This document shows, piece after piece, positions 16,357 through 23,215 of a stretch of DNA of 31,324 bases. Every line of letters starts with the position of its first letter. Within the stretch, counting starts at the first letter, position 1. This DNA is from a virus: positions 1-31,324 of IMG/VR virus record IMGVR_UViG_3300043468_001223; one strand, 5' to 3'. Both the position numbers and the translations under genes were made by a program. Under the pieces are notes generated by a model that was given only the letters and a program-made list of their open reading frames with translations, did not search any database and was not told the origin of the DNA.

Positions 16357-16994
16357 TGGCTAGTTATCGCGCGGGGTATGTCACAGTCACAGCGGGCAGT
16401 GATCAAGTGGTCGGCAAAGGCACGCGGTTTTTATCGTATGTAAAAGCGGGCGATCAATTAAGCATCGGCTCTGACACGGGCGAAATCGAGTCGGTAGACG
16501 ACAACGAGTCGCTGACGTTGACGGCAAACTGGGCGGGTGCGTCGGCGGTTAATGCAAAATACAGCATCGACGTTTATTCAGCTGCTAGCAAACAGGCCGC
16601 GTTTGATCGACGATTAAAAGAGCTGCAGGATCAAATCAGAAATTTAAGCAGGGAGCCAGTTGTATCAATAAGCTCTGACTCTCCAGCTTTGGCATTGTAT
16701 TATGCAACTGACGGATTTCGGGAAAAGCTAAAAAATCCAGAGTCGCTAGGGGTTGACAGCATGGGCGGGGTTAGATTTTGGGGGGCCGATGGTTACGAGC
16801 ATACTGTAGGCATAGGCTGGTTTGACATTTACAACCCGCTATTCAGTATTTTTACCCGCGACCGGCTTTTAGATACTCAACTTTATGACGCCAGGCAAGC
16901 GTTGTTAACCTTGTTGGCCGACAGTGGCGCCAATGTCGATGACATTTTGACTTATGATCCGGGGTTTACTTTGCCGGTTTATCCGTATAGTTAG
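16356..16994 (+). CDS. Tail tip/fibre-associated protein downstream of J
   Basis: A 212-residue protein. I chose the ATG at 16356, which overlaps the J stop (TGATG), over the upstream TTG at 16335. The N-terminal 'YRAGYVTVTAGSDQVVGKGT' then 'FLSYVKAGDQLSI' is a small beta domain common in phage proteins encoded after J and in tail fibre bases. A short coiled coil follows ('AFDRRLKELQDQIRNLSRE', about residues 80-98), then an uncharacterised C-terminal domain with 'VDSMGGVRFWGADGYEHTVGIGW'. Probably a structural tail tip or fibre protein. It is the last gene of the late operon and is followed by the terminator at 17099. Confidence 0.75.
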   Translation: MASYRAGYVTVTAGSDQVVGKGTRFLSYVKAGDQLSIGSDTGEIESVDDNESLTLTANWAGASAVNAKYSIDVYSAASKQAAFDRRLKELQDQIRNLSREPVVSISSDSPALALYYATDGFREKLKNPESLGVDSMGGVRFWGADGYEHTVGIGWFDIYNPLFSIFTRDRLLDTQLYDARQALLTLLADSGANVDDILTYDPGFTLPVYPYS

Positions 16995-17070
16995 GCCATA
17001 AATCCGCTGACAAGCAACAAAAAACATCAACAAAATCAAACACCGATTTATAGTGTCTGCTGGCAACATA

Positions 17071-17084
17071 GGGAAACGTTTCCC
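17071..17084. repeat. 14-bp palindrome GGGAAACGTTTCCC, putative integrase arm site
   Basis: A perfect 14-base palindrome on the late-operon side of the attP core. The half-site GGGAAACG recurs twice on the other side of the core (17247-17254 as CGTTTCCC, and 17315-17322). Repeated short motifs flanking an attP core are expected for arm-type binding sites of lambda-family integrases. Confidence 0.55.
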
Positions 17085-17098
17085 CATTCATGCATAAA

Positions 17099-17122
17099 AA
17101 AACCGACTATTGAGCCGGTTTT
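17099..17122 (+). terminator. Terminator of the late structural operon
   Basis: AAAACCG (17099-17105) pairs with CGGTTTT (17116-17122); inside is an A-C mismatch and one further C-G pair, followed by TTTATTT. It has A-rich sequence upstream too, so it may act in both directions and also insulate the late operon from leftward transcripts that run past integrase. Confidence 0.75.
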
Positions 17123-17146
17123 ATTTAACGTAAGTCGTTGAAATAA

Positions 17147-17205
17147 TGGCGGAGAGCTAGGGATTCGAACCCCAGGAAGGGATAAACCTTCAACGGTTTT
17201 CAAGT
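17147..17205 (-). other. attP: attP core: 3' half of tRNA-Ser(UGA)
   Basis: On the minus strand this reads as a tRNA-Ser from the anticodon loop CTTGAAA (anticodon TGA at 17200-17202), through a long variable arm, T-arm with GGTTCGAATCC, and acceptor end CTCTCCG plus CCA. The sequence 5' of the anticodon loop cannot pair with the 3' anticodon stem and no D-arm exists, so it is not a functional tRNA gene. Tyrosine integrases commonly use such a tRNA 3' segment as the core, which restores the host tRNA after insertion. It lies 125 bases from integrase and between late and early genes, as expected for attP. Confidence 0.85.
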
Positions 17206-17246
17206 CAGTTTATAAAATGTTGTTTTTCATCGGTTTATATTGTTTT

Positions 17247-17254
17247 CGTTTCCC
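17247..17254 (-). repeat. Putative integrase arm-type site, GGGAAACG (minus strand)
   Basis: CGTTTCCC on the plus strand. In the minus-strand orientation the shared word extends to GGGAAACGA, identical to the copy at 17315. Confidence 0.45.
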
Positions 17255-17314
17255 GATGCTTGTGAATTTGTTGCAGATTAACTTGCTGTTTTAGCTAGTT
17301 TTAATTTTTTCGCA

Positions 17315-17322
17315 GGGAAACG
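17315..17322 (+). repeat. Putative integrase arm-type site, GGGAAACG
   Basis: The copy nearest integrase, 8 bases from the end of the gene, extended to GGGAAACGA. Together with 17071-17084 and 17247-17254 it flanks the attP core. Confidence 0.45.
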
Positions 17323-17329
17323 ATTTTTG

Positions 17330-18373
17330 TCATTTTACCGGCTTAACCGTGTTACCGATCCGGCGATAAACACGCTCGGTTAGGCTCTTGTCACTGTGGC
17401 CTAGCAGCTTGCTAGCGGCTTCTAAATCGATTTCGCTGGCGGCTTTGGGGCGTGTATCGCGGAATTGAAACTCTTTTATTTTTAATGCCAGTTGGGCGTT
17501 GCCTTCGCTGAGTGCGTATTGTGCCGCTTGTTTTCGGGCCTTATCGAAGCGTCCGCGCAACATACCCGGTGATAGTGGATAGCCTTCCGCGTTGTGAATG
17601 ATGCTGAAGCTCTTGATTTTTGTCGGCCTGGATTTGATGCGTTCGACCAGCTGGCCTAAAGCGTTTAATTTGTCATCGCTGGCAAGCAGGATGCGCAGCT
17701 TTTTTTGGGTTTTGTTTTGGCGAATTTCTAAAGCGCCGTCGCGAATGTCGTTAAATTTCATTTTCATCACATCGGCGGGGCGCTGACCGGTCAGGTAGGC
17801 CAGGTCTAAAGCGTCGCGTAGTTCTTGGCATGCGCATTCATAGACGGCAAACCAAACCGCGTCATCCGCGTAAAAATCGCGTGGCGTTTCTTTGTTTTTG
17901 CGTACACCTTTAACCGGATTCTCTTTAGCTGTGTAGCCCCATTCGCGGGCCATGTTCCAGACGTGAGACAGTAGCGAGATTTCGCGGTTGGCTCTGATCG
18001 GGGCTTTTTTGCCGCGTAGGTCGCGGTATTGGGCGATCATTTGCGGGGTAATGTCGTCGATTGCGACTTGTTCAAATACTTTGCGCAGCCATGCGGCATA
18101 GCTGAGATTGTCTTTTTGAGTGCGCGGGGCTTTGGTGGGGATGATGTCTTTTTCGTAGCGGTCTAGGATAGCGCCGAATAGGCGGATGTCCTTGGGTGGC
18201 TCGCCGCCTTCCAGTTCTGCCCATTTCAGCTTGGCTTGATTAAGATCCGAGCCAAGCGGTATTTCTTTAGTTTTGCCGTTGACCGTGGACGCGTAAAAAT
18301 AATACGTCCACACCTGGCCTTTTTTGCCGGTGCGTGTGCGTTTTTTTAGGCGTGGTGGTAGGCGGGATTTCAT
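17330..18373 (-). CDS. int: Tyrosine integrase (site-specific recombinase)
   Basis: A 347-residue protein with an N-terminal basic arm-binding part, a core-binding SAM-like domain at about residues 65-155 ('DRYEKDIIP', 'YRDLRGKKAPIRANREISLLSHVWNMAREWGY'), and a catalytic domain with R198 ('TGQRPADVMKM'), the box II segment R305-D-T-R308, 'LLGH' H326 and the nucleophile in 'ERVYRRI' (Y336). The usual box II His is Arg here (RDTR instead of HDLR), a variant known in HK97-type phage integrases ('RD.R.KAASD'). It inserts the phage into the tRNA-Ser(UGA) gene by recombination at attP, which lies just beyond its 3' end. It is the last gene of the leftward operon. Confidence 0.95.
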   Translation of the reverse strand: MKSRLPPRLKKRTRTGKKGQVWTYYFYASTVNGKTKEIPLGSDLNQAKLKWAELEGGEPPKDIRLFGAILDRYEKDIIPTKAPRTQKDNLSYAAWLRKVFEQVAIDDITPQMIAQYRDLRGKKAPIRANREISLLSHVWNMAREWGYTAKENPVKGVRKNKETPRDFYADDAVWFAVYECACQELRDALDLAYLTGQRPADVMKMKFNDIRDGALEIRQNKTQKKLRILLASDDKLNALGQLVERIKSRPTKIKSFSIIHNAEGYPLSPGMLRGRFDKARKQAAQYALSEGNAQLALKIKEFQFRDTRPKAASEIDLEAASKLLGHSDKSLTERVYRRIGNTVKPVK

Positions 18374-18394
18374 TGGATGTAATTCGTCGGCATT

Positions 18395-18724
18395 TTACAA
18401 TTCAATTGGTTTTTGCTTTTTCCTGCCGTTTTGTACGCCGAATTTTTCATACAAAAATTTGTCTCTTATATCTCTCCTGATTAGTACGGTATATATATAA
18501 CCTAGGTTAATGTAGTGATATTTTTTTTTGTCAAAAAATGAATGCGGTTTTTCTGGATATTTATTCCTATTTTTTGATCTTGTTATTGTTGCATTAAGTT
18601 TTCGTGTTTTTTTTGCAATAAACCATGCCTGTTTTTTTGTTGGTTTTTCACCTATTTTTTTAAAAATAGCAATATGATAATCCGCTTGTTTTTGTGTTGA
18701 GCTGTGACCCCTTAGTATTTTCAT
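18395..18724 (-). CDS. Small AT-rich, very basic protein, unknown
   Basis: A 109-residue protein with a plausible ribosome-binding site (CAGGA, 9 bases before ATG). It is strongly basic ('KKIGEKPTKKQAWFIAKKTRKLNATITRSKNRNKYPEK', C-terminal 'GRKKQKPIEL'). The DNA is far more AT-rich than the flanking int and DUF4224 genes, a sign of separate acquisition. I recognise no family. A nucleic-acid-binding accessory protein is possible. It lies between the excisionase-like gene and integrase, where accessory genes are often inserted. Confidence 0.6.
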   Translation of the reverse strand: MKILRGHSSTQKQADYHIAIFKKIGEKPTKKQAWFIAKKTRKLNATITRSKNRNKYPEKPHSFFDKKKYHYINLGYIYTVLIRRDIRDKFLYEKFGVQNGRKKQKPIEL

Positions 18725-18742
18725 TTATTATTTCCTGATTAT

Positions 18743-18958
18743 TTATTGCAACGCCGCAAAATTAGGCAGTCCGCCGACAACCGGCTGAGGTTGATAGCCG
18801 CCGAGTTTGGCGCGGGCGTGGTCGCGGCTGATGATCGGGCGGCCTGCGGCATTGGTTTCGTAGATCCAGCCTTTGGATGACAGCCAGGCGATTTGAGCTG
18901 AGGGGCGTTTTTTGCCGGTCAGTTCGGTGATTTCTTCGGTTGATAGAAATTCACTCAT
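18743..18958 (-). CDS. DUF4224 protein, excisionase-like
   Basis: A 71-residue protein: 'FLSTEEITELTGKKRPSAQIAWLSSKGW' then 'NAAGRPIISRDHARAKLGG'. This is the DUF4224 pattern ('LS.EEI.ELTG.KR...Q..WL...G......A.GRP...R'), a small winged-helix-like domain usually encoded beside phage integrases. It is the best candidate for excisionase or recombination directionality factor here; that role is inferred from fold and neighbourhood. Its ATG overlaps the preceding gene's stop (TAATG). Confidence 0.82.
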   Translation of the reverse strand: MSEFLSTEEITELTGKKRPSAQIAWLSSKGWIYETNAAGRPIISRDHARAKLGGYQPQPVVGGLPNFAALQ

Positions 18959-19416
18959 TATTCGATGCCGTGGGCTTTTTCAACAGCGCGTGCAAATTTA
19001 ATAGCAAGCTGTTCAACCACAGTCCACCCTAGAATTTTTTTACATACGTCATCCGTTATTTCATCAACAGTAAGCGGCTTGCGGGGTGTTGGTGATGTGT
19101 AAAGCGGAAATTCTAGACAGTCAGATCTATCAGCCAAGTCAAGCAGTCTATTTTTAAAGAGACCTATTTCCCCACCGTCATCCCACTTATACAAATATGC
19201 AACCGGCTTAGGCTCAGGCTCTGGCTTTGATGGTTCGGTTTCAATTCTTGCAATCATGTTTTTAATAGATTGCAAATCAAGCTCGGCATTATCAATATTG
19301 TATTTTCTGAATGATTCGCTATATAAGCGCTGCGCCTCATTTAAACATTCAAGCGCATTTTCAATACAGACTTCGTTTAATAACATTAAAACATCTTTCA
19401 ATAATTCACGAGTCAT
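18958..19416 (-). CDS. Phage early protein of unknown function
   Basis: A 152-residue protein from the ATG at 19416, chosen because it overlaps the preceding gene as ATGA; an in-frame start at 19488 would overlap that gene by 76 bases. The N-terminal half is helical ('LLKDVLMLLNEVCIENALECLNEAQRLY'); a Pro-rich linker ('PSKPEPEPKP') leads to 'VAYLYKWDDGG' and 'LEFPLYTSPTPRKPLTVDEI', a pattern often seen at the C-terminus of Ead/Ea22-type early phage proteins. Function is unknown. It probably interacts with host processes during early infection. Confidence 0.7.
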   Translation of the reverse strand: MTRELLKDVLMLLNEVCIENALECLNEAQRLYSESFRKYNIDNAELDLQSIKNMIARIETEPSKPEPEPKPVAYLYKWDDGGEIGLFKNRLLDLADRSDCLEFPLYTSPTPRKPLTVDEITDDVCKKILGWTVVEQLAIKFARAVEKAHGIE

Positions 19417-19601
19417 TTTTTTGCCTTTTTGTTTTGTCGATGTAAGCGCGATGTCAGGTTTTTCTTTTTCTTGGCACAGGCTGGGCATCGTTCTTGATTA
19501 CGAGCTTTGACGGTGTAATCTTGCCCGCATTCGCATGGTCTGATGCTGCCAACTATAAAATCATTTCTAAAGTCGATACCTTTGCGGGGTGCGGTATGCA
19601 T
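19413..19601 (-). CDS. Small zinc-ribbon protein
   Basis: A 62-residue protein with two Cys pairs, C23-E-C25 and C39-P-A-C42 ('PCECGQDYTVKARNQERCPACAKKKK'), followed by a basic tail. A zinc ribbon is likely. It is coupled to both neighbours (1-base overlap with the peptidase gene upstream, 4-base overlap downstream). Probably a nucleic-acid or protein-binding accessory factor. Confidence 0.65.
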   Translation of the reverse strand: MHTAPRKGIDFRNDFIVGSIRPCECGQDYTVKARNQERCPACAKKKKNLTSRLHRQNKKAKK

Positions 19602-19933
19602 TAGCGGTATCCGTTGTGCTCAAAACTAAAGTGATTCATATCGTTTTCAATGCGTTTTGATCCGCCTAAGTCGTCCCAATAGTCGTGTAATTTTGCGTAA
19701 GCTTCGGGCGGGGCTAGTTGGCCGTTTTGCACGATGTTGAGATCGACGGCCAAGCGCAATTTGTGGCAACTATTGGCTGAGCCGTAGCCGCCTTTTACAC
19801 CCATGGCACCATGTGCGCGGGGGTCGCGGTAGGCATCGCCGAATGTTACGGGTGTGCCTAGGTGCTCGGCGTGGATGATCAGGCTGGCGACGGCACGGGC
19901 AAATTTTTGTTGTTTGGTGAGTAGATGGCTCAT
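19601..19933 (-). CDS. M15-family peptidase, candidate endolysin
   Basis: A 110-residue protein with the zinc-binding pattern of VanY/M15 peptidases: 'GSANSCHKLRLAVDLNI' (H57, D64) and 'DMNHFSFEH' (D98, H101), preceded by 'VTFGDAYRDPRAHG'. Phage M15 enzymes such as the T5 endolysin cut the L-Ala-D-Glu or D-Ala-D-Ala bond of the peptide stem of peptidoglycan. There is no signal peptide, so a holin would be needed for release. It is encoded in the leftward early operon between the exonuclease and a zinc-ribbon gene, away from the expected lysis cassette after Q. It may be the phage endolysin, or have another cell-wall role. Confidence 0.82.
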   Translation of the reverse strand: MSHLLTKQQKFARAVASLIIHAEHLGTPVTFGDAYRDPRAHGAMGVKGGYGSANSCHKLRLAVDLNIVQNGQLAPPEAYAKLHDYWDDLGGSKRIENDMNHFSFEHNGYR

Positions 19934-20493
19934 AGTGTCGTTGATGTGTAGTTTTTGATCAGTTGATAGGCATGGCTGACGTATTGCGCCTGGTGCATGG
20001 CGTCGGCTAGGGCGTCGTGTTGGGTGCCGTTGAATGGGGTGGTTTTTTTAGCGTTGATGCCGGTTAAGCGTTCGGCGATATCGACGATTGTTCGGGTGTC
20101 GCGTTCTTGCCAGTATTGCCAGGGGATATTGTAATTGTTGCTATTAAAAGCGCTGCGCAGTATTACTAGGTCAAATGATGCGCCGTTTGACCATATAGTT
20201 TTTGGTTTGTATAGACGTATAAAGCTGGTGATTTGGTATATTACATTAGCAAGAATAAATCTATTTCCGCTTAATAGGCTTTCTTGTGTGGGTTTTAGTT
20301 GTTTTAGCCACCATTCTACCGTTGCTGCGCTGATGTGTCCGGTGTGGCTTAATGTGTCATTAAAGCTGGTTTTGACGTGTAAATTTTCGCCAATTTGCCC
20401 GGTTTCCAGGTCAAAATAACACGCGCCAATGCTTAAAATGTACGCGTCGGGGGCTGTGCTGAGGGTTTCCAGGTCGATCATTAGGTCATTCAT
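19930..20493 (-). CDS. DEDDh 3'-5' exonuclease (DnaQ / DexA / Rv2179c-like)
   Basis: A 187-residue protein with all acidic residues of the DEDDh family: D7 and E9 ('LMIDLETLS'), D108 ('WSNGASFDLVILRSAF'), and H159 with D164 ('GTQHDALADA'). The 'IDLETLSTAPDAYILSIGA' opening is characteristic of T4 DexA-like and Rv2179c-like phage exonucleases, which act on single-stranded DNA or RNA ends. It probably works in phage recombination, repair or RNA turnover. Overlaps of 4 bases on both sides show translational coupling. Confidence 0.9.
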   Translation of the reverse strand: MNDLMIDLETLSTAPDAYILSIGACYFDLETGQIGENLHVKTSFNDTLSHTGHISAATVEWWLKQLKPTQESLLSGNRFILANVIYQITSFIRLYKPKTIWSNGASFDLVILRSAFNSNNYNIPWQYWQERDTRTIVDIAERLTGINAKKTTPFNGTQHDALADAMHQAQYVSHAYQLIKNYTSTTL

Positions 20494-21188
20494 GCGCTTT
20501 GCTCCAGTTGCTGGTAATCGTTAATCATGTCTGCAAACAGGTTGCCGACATCAGTATTGATCAGCGCGTAATGCTCTTTTGCGTAGCGCAGCATCATGAT
20601 TTTTTCTTTGGGCTGTTTGACGATAAAAGCGGGCTTTGGCCTGGGTAGTTTTTCGACCATTTCAGCGGCTTTTTGCAGTCCGTTGTAGATGTCTTTAAAA
20701 GGGTCGTAACTTACGGCAGGCTGTGGAATTTCATCACTTTGAAGAGGCTGATCCTGCGCAGTTTCCAGGGTTTCTGATTGTTCCAGCGGCTGCGGTTGAG
20801 TATCCATATCCATGCGGGCGTCCATACTTGACGCTGCCAAGTTTTCATCGGTTTCGATATCGGACTCCTGCCCACTATCCAATGCCAATTGTGGCGCGGG
20901 ATTGCTTTCGGTCTCCGGTTGAACGGTAGATGCCTGTTGATCCGCATAAAATGCCTCCAGTGCTTCAATGCCTTTTTTAGTGATCTGGTGGATGTTTTGA
21001 CCGCCACTGACTGAGCTGGTGGCATATTTACTTGCCCGCAGGGTGTAAACCATCGCGCTGGCGTTTCTTAGGTCGGCAATCAGACTGTTTTTAATCTCAT
21101 CCGCTTTTTTTAATATGTCGCGGGTTTTTAAGCCTTGCGGGTTGTCGCGCAATATTTGCAGCATTTCAGCATGGGATGCAGGTATCAT
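20490..21188 (-). CDS. Winged-helix protein with long acidic linker, unknown
   Basis: A 232-residue protein. The N-terminal 80 residues ('ASHAEMLQILRDNPQGLKTRDILKKA ... QITKKGIEALEAFY') have the pattern of a winged helix-turn-helix, with a basic wing around 'ASKYATSSVSGG'. Residues 85-160 are a disordered acidic Gln/Glu/Pro-rich linker, and the C-terminal helices ('YNGLQKAAEMVEKLPRPKPA', 'MMLRYAKEHYALINTDVGNLFADMINDYQQL') may mediate protein contact. The 3' gene at 29643 has a similar wHTH-like ending, but they are not obvious homologues. Probably a DNA-binding regulator or recombination accessory. Confidence 0.65.
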   Translation of the reverse strand: MIPASHAEMLQILRDNPQGLKTRDILKKADEIKNSLIADLRNASAMVYTLRASKYATSSVSGGQNIHQITKKGIEALEAFYADQQASTVQPETESNPAPQLALDSGQESDIETDENLAASSMDARMDMDTQPQPLEQSETLETAQDQPLQSDEIPQPAVSYDPFKDIYNGLQKAAEMVEKLPRPKPAFIVKQPKEKIMMLRYAKEHYALINTDVGNLFADMINDYQQLEQSA

Positions 21189-21418
21189 TTTTTTTGCTCC
21201 GAATTGTCTATGCGCCTGTCTATCGTAAACGCGGTGGGCAGATGGTGGCTGTCTTGTTTGCTGATGTCGTCTGGATCAAATAGCCGACGGTTTGCGGTAT
21301 CTCGGGCTTGTTGCAAACAGGGTGCTGACTCGGTCAGGTCGCGCAGCCGAGAGCCGTATTTGTTGTAATACGTGATGATGTAATCACCGGTATTAATGTG
21401 TTGTTCGTTTACTACCAT
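21185..21418 (-). CDS. 77-residue protein of unknown function
   Basis: The ORF overlaps the preceding gene by 7 bases and the following one by 4, so it is probably translated. The protein is polar ('INTGDYIITYYNKYGSRLRD', 'PCLQQARDTANRRLFDPDD') with no motif I recognise. It is one of the small accessory genes of the leftward operon. Confidence 0.55.
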   Translation of the reverse strand: MVVNEQHINTGDYIITYYNKYGSRLRDLTESAPCLQQARDTANRRLFDPDDISKQDSHHLPTAFTIDRRIDNSEQKK

Positions 21419-21840
21419 TGCGATGCTACCGTTACAACTGTTGTTTTAGGTTTCACGCGACGAGCGTGGGCGCGTTTTTGGTTGTAGCTGTCTTGTTGTT
21501 GCTGGGTAGCAAAGTTGCCGCGTAAAAAATCAAGTGATAGCTTTCTTGTCGGGTCTATGTAAGCCGGTTCTGATGCGGGCCTTGGCGTGTGCAACGCAGG
21601 CCTTTCCATTTTGCAGCGGGCCTGTCTAAAAATCGTGATCGGCTTGGTGTCTGCAGGCAAATTTTTTAACCAAGCGACAACATCATCTTTATCCCATTTT
21701 GGTTTTAGTCTGTGCAGGCCGGGAATAGGTCGCGGAAAGTCGGGGATCTGTTTCCATGCCCGCATAAAAGACGTGTAAGGCATTTTGTATAATTCGCAGA
21801 TTTCAACCGATGTCAGTAGTTTTGGTTTTTGTGCTGTCAT
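21412..21840 (-). CDS. AlpA/MerR-like helix-turn-helix protein
   Basis: A 142-residue protein whose first 60 residues, 'LLTSVEICELYKMPYTSFMRAWKQIPDFPRPIPG' then 'PKWDKDDVVAWLKNLP', match the AlpA / MerR-like pattern (helix-turn-helix, 'FP.P', then 'W...DV..WL'). The remainder is basic and probably disordered ('NQKRAHARRVKPKT'). AlpA-type proteins regulate phage early genes or integrase/excisionase. It follows the 14-bp hairpin at 21880-21916, which separates it from the DUF2303 gene. Confidence 0.75.
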   Translation of the reverse strand: MTAQKPKLLTSVEICELYKMPYTSFMRAWKQIPDFPRPIPGLHRLKPKWDKDDVVAWLKNLPADTKPITIFRQARCKMERPALHTPRPASEPAYIDPTRKLSLDFLRGNFATQQQQDSYNQKRAHARRVKPKTTVVTVASQW

Positions 21841-21864
21841 TTAAACCGTCCATTTTTTGATAAA

Positions 21865-21916
21865 TGCCGCCGCCGTGAGCCTGGGCAGTGAGCCTATAGG
21901 TAGCTCACTGCCCAGG
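21865..21916 (-). repeat. Intra-operon hairpin, copy A of a dispersed repeat
   Basis: A perfect 14-bp inverted repeat: CCTGGGCAGTGAGC (21880-21893) with GCTCACTGCCCAGG (21903-21916), loop of 9. It starts 5 bases after the DUF2303 stop. Bases 21865-21895 match 23216-23246 at 28 of 31 positions. There is no T-run on either side, so it is not a classical terminator; an mRNA-stabilising or processing hairpin is likelier. Confidence 0.7.
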
Positions 21917-21921
21917 GTGGG

Positions 21922-22731
21922 TTATGACAGGGTGCTGTGATAAATGGCAACGCTACTGCCAACGCTGGTTTTGATCAGTTCCTCAGTCTCTGTCAGGTTG
22001 GCCTGTACGGTTTTGTGCGGTCTGATCAGTTCATACCACAGCGCCAGATTGCCCTCTTTGATGCGATAACGCAGCCGCGCTTCGATCTGATAAGGTGCGC
22101 CGCCTTCATACAGTCGCAAGCCGATCTTGAATGTTTGCGGTATTTTCAATTGACCTTTTGTACCGGCGCTGCCGTTAACTTCTTCGTGGTAGGTCAGTTG
22201 CATCTGGCCGTTGTCCAGTCGCTGCGCCTGGCTGAATTTCACTTCGGTTTTAGCCTGGATGGACAGGGCAATTTCCAGCATTTCGGCGCCGGTTGGCTCG
22301 ATGATTTCTTCTAGGTTGGTTTCGATAAATTTACCGAATTCGGATTGGTTCATGGCCTTGCTGTCAGAGGCTTTCCAGTTGTTCCATTCCACGGTGGGTT
22401 TTAAACTAAACACGGCTTTATGGTCGCCCCATTCGGCGGCGTCCGGGCCGTGGTAATCGAAAATGGCTGTAAAACAATTGTTGACATCGTCGATCATGAT
22501 GACCGATGTATCCCGCGCAAACTGTTTGCAGTAATCGATAAAGCTGGCGGCGGTGGTGTGTTTGACGGTTTGCTGGATGCGTGATGGATGTTCGCGTAAT
22601 CCATTGAGCTCATGCAATTTGTGGTGTTCAGGGATCACAAGAAACGGTGTGCCGTTGATCTCGAAGGGTTTAGTAGCCAGCGCTCGACCTGCATCAATGG
22701 CGGCCTGAATGTTGTTGTTAGTTTCTGACAT
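21922..22731 (-). CDS. DUF2303 (YfdQ-like) protein
   Basis: A 269-residue protein from the ATG at 22731, preferred to the in-frame TTG at 22764. Features of the DUF2303/YfdQ family: 'PFLVIPEHHKLHELNGL', 'TVKHTTAASFIDYCKQFA', 'IMIDDVNNCFTAIFDYHGPDAAEWGDHKAVF', 'MNQSEFGKFIETNLEEI' and C-terminal 'IEARLRYRIKEGNLALWYELIRPHK'. In prophage CPS-53 of E. coli the homologous gene lies in a similar early operon. Biochemical function is unknown; the position suggests DNA metabolism or host takeover. It is followed by a strong hairpin. Confidence 0.87.
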   Translation of the reverse strand: MSETNNNIQAAIDAGRALATKPFEINGTPFLVIPEHHKLHELNGLREHPSRIQQTVKHTTAASFIDYCKQFARDTSVIMIDDVNNCFTAIFDYHGPDAAEWGDHKAVFSLKPTVEWNNWKASDSKAMNQSEFGKFIETNLEEIIEPTGAEMLEIALSIQAKTEVKFSQAQRLDNGQMQLTYHEEVNGSAGTKGQLKIPQTFKIGLRLYEGGAPYQIEARLRYRIKEGNLALWYELIRPHKTVQANLTETEELIKTSVGSSVAIYHSTLS

Positions 22732-22764
22732 GGTTTGGTCTCGGTTGTTGTTAAAGAATGCCAA

Positions 22765-23115
22765 TTACTGATTGACGGCGGTTTTAAATTCGGTCGGGCG
22801 TTCCTCGCTGACACTGCGAATGCATGGTATGGTGGTTTGTCGCGGGTCTTCGCGCTGTAAGTTGCCTTCCTCAGTGGGGAATAGGATGGTGGCTTCGCGC
22901 TGGAATTTGGGCACCTTGGCCTTGATGTCGTCTGAAATAAAAATCTGCGCACCGTTGGCTTCCGGCTTAAATTTCAGTTTGATAGTCAACTCTGCGACTT
23001 TCATGGTGTCGCGGGCGGCGTTGACGCAGTCTGCGACGTGTTCGCTGAGTTCTTCTGCGGTTTGTCCGTAGCGCAGCTGGTTAATAGTGTGGGTGAATAG
23101 GTCGGGTCTTTTCAT
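22765..23115 (-). CDS. Early phage protein, partner of the DUF2303 gene
   Basis: A 116-residue protein preceded by GGAGAC 7 bases before the ATG. The N-terminal 'LFTHTINQLRYGQTAEELSEHVADCVNAARDTMKVAELTIKLKFKP' is an alpha-beta unit that resembles the small proteins often encoded directly upstream of DUF2303/YfdQ in phages. The C-terminal half is polar. Function is unknown; the pair probably works together. It is separated from the next upstream gene by 141 bases holding copy B of the dispersed repeat. Confidence 0.68.
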   Translation of the reverse strand: MKRPDLFTHTINQLRYGQTAEELSEHVADCVNAARDTMKVAELTIKLKFKPEANGAQIFISDDIKAKVPKFQREATILFPTEEGNLQREDPRQTTIPCIRSVSEERPTEFKTAVNQ

Positions 23116-23215
23116 GGGGGTCTCCTGTTAATTTAAAGTTTGCCGCGTATCGTGCGACTAACGGCGGTTTCACCGGGCTGCTTATGGTGAGGTGCCGGGC
23201 CGCTGGCTCTGTTAT

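Noticed and set aside
17147-17230. A complete tRNA-Ser gene
   Set aside because: Only the 3' half matches; the 5' anticodon stem does not pair and the D-arm and 5' acceptor strand are missing, so it is an attachment core.
21937-22314. 125-aa plus-strand ORF
   Set aside because: Shadow of the DUF2303 gene on the opposite strand, within a leftward operon.
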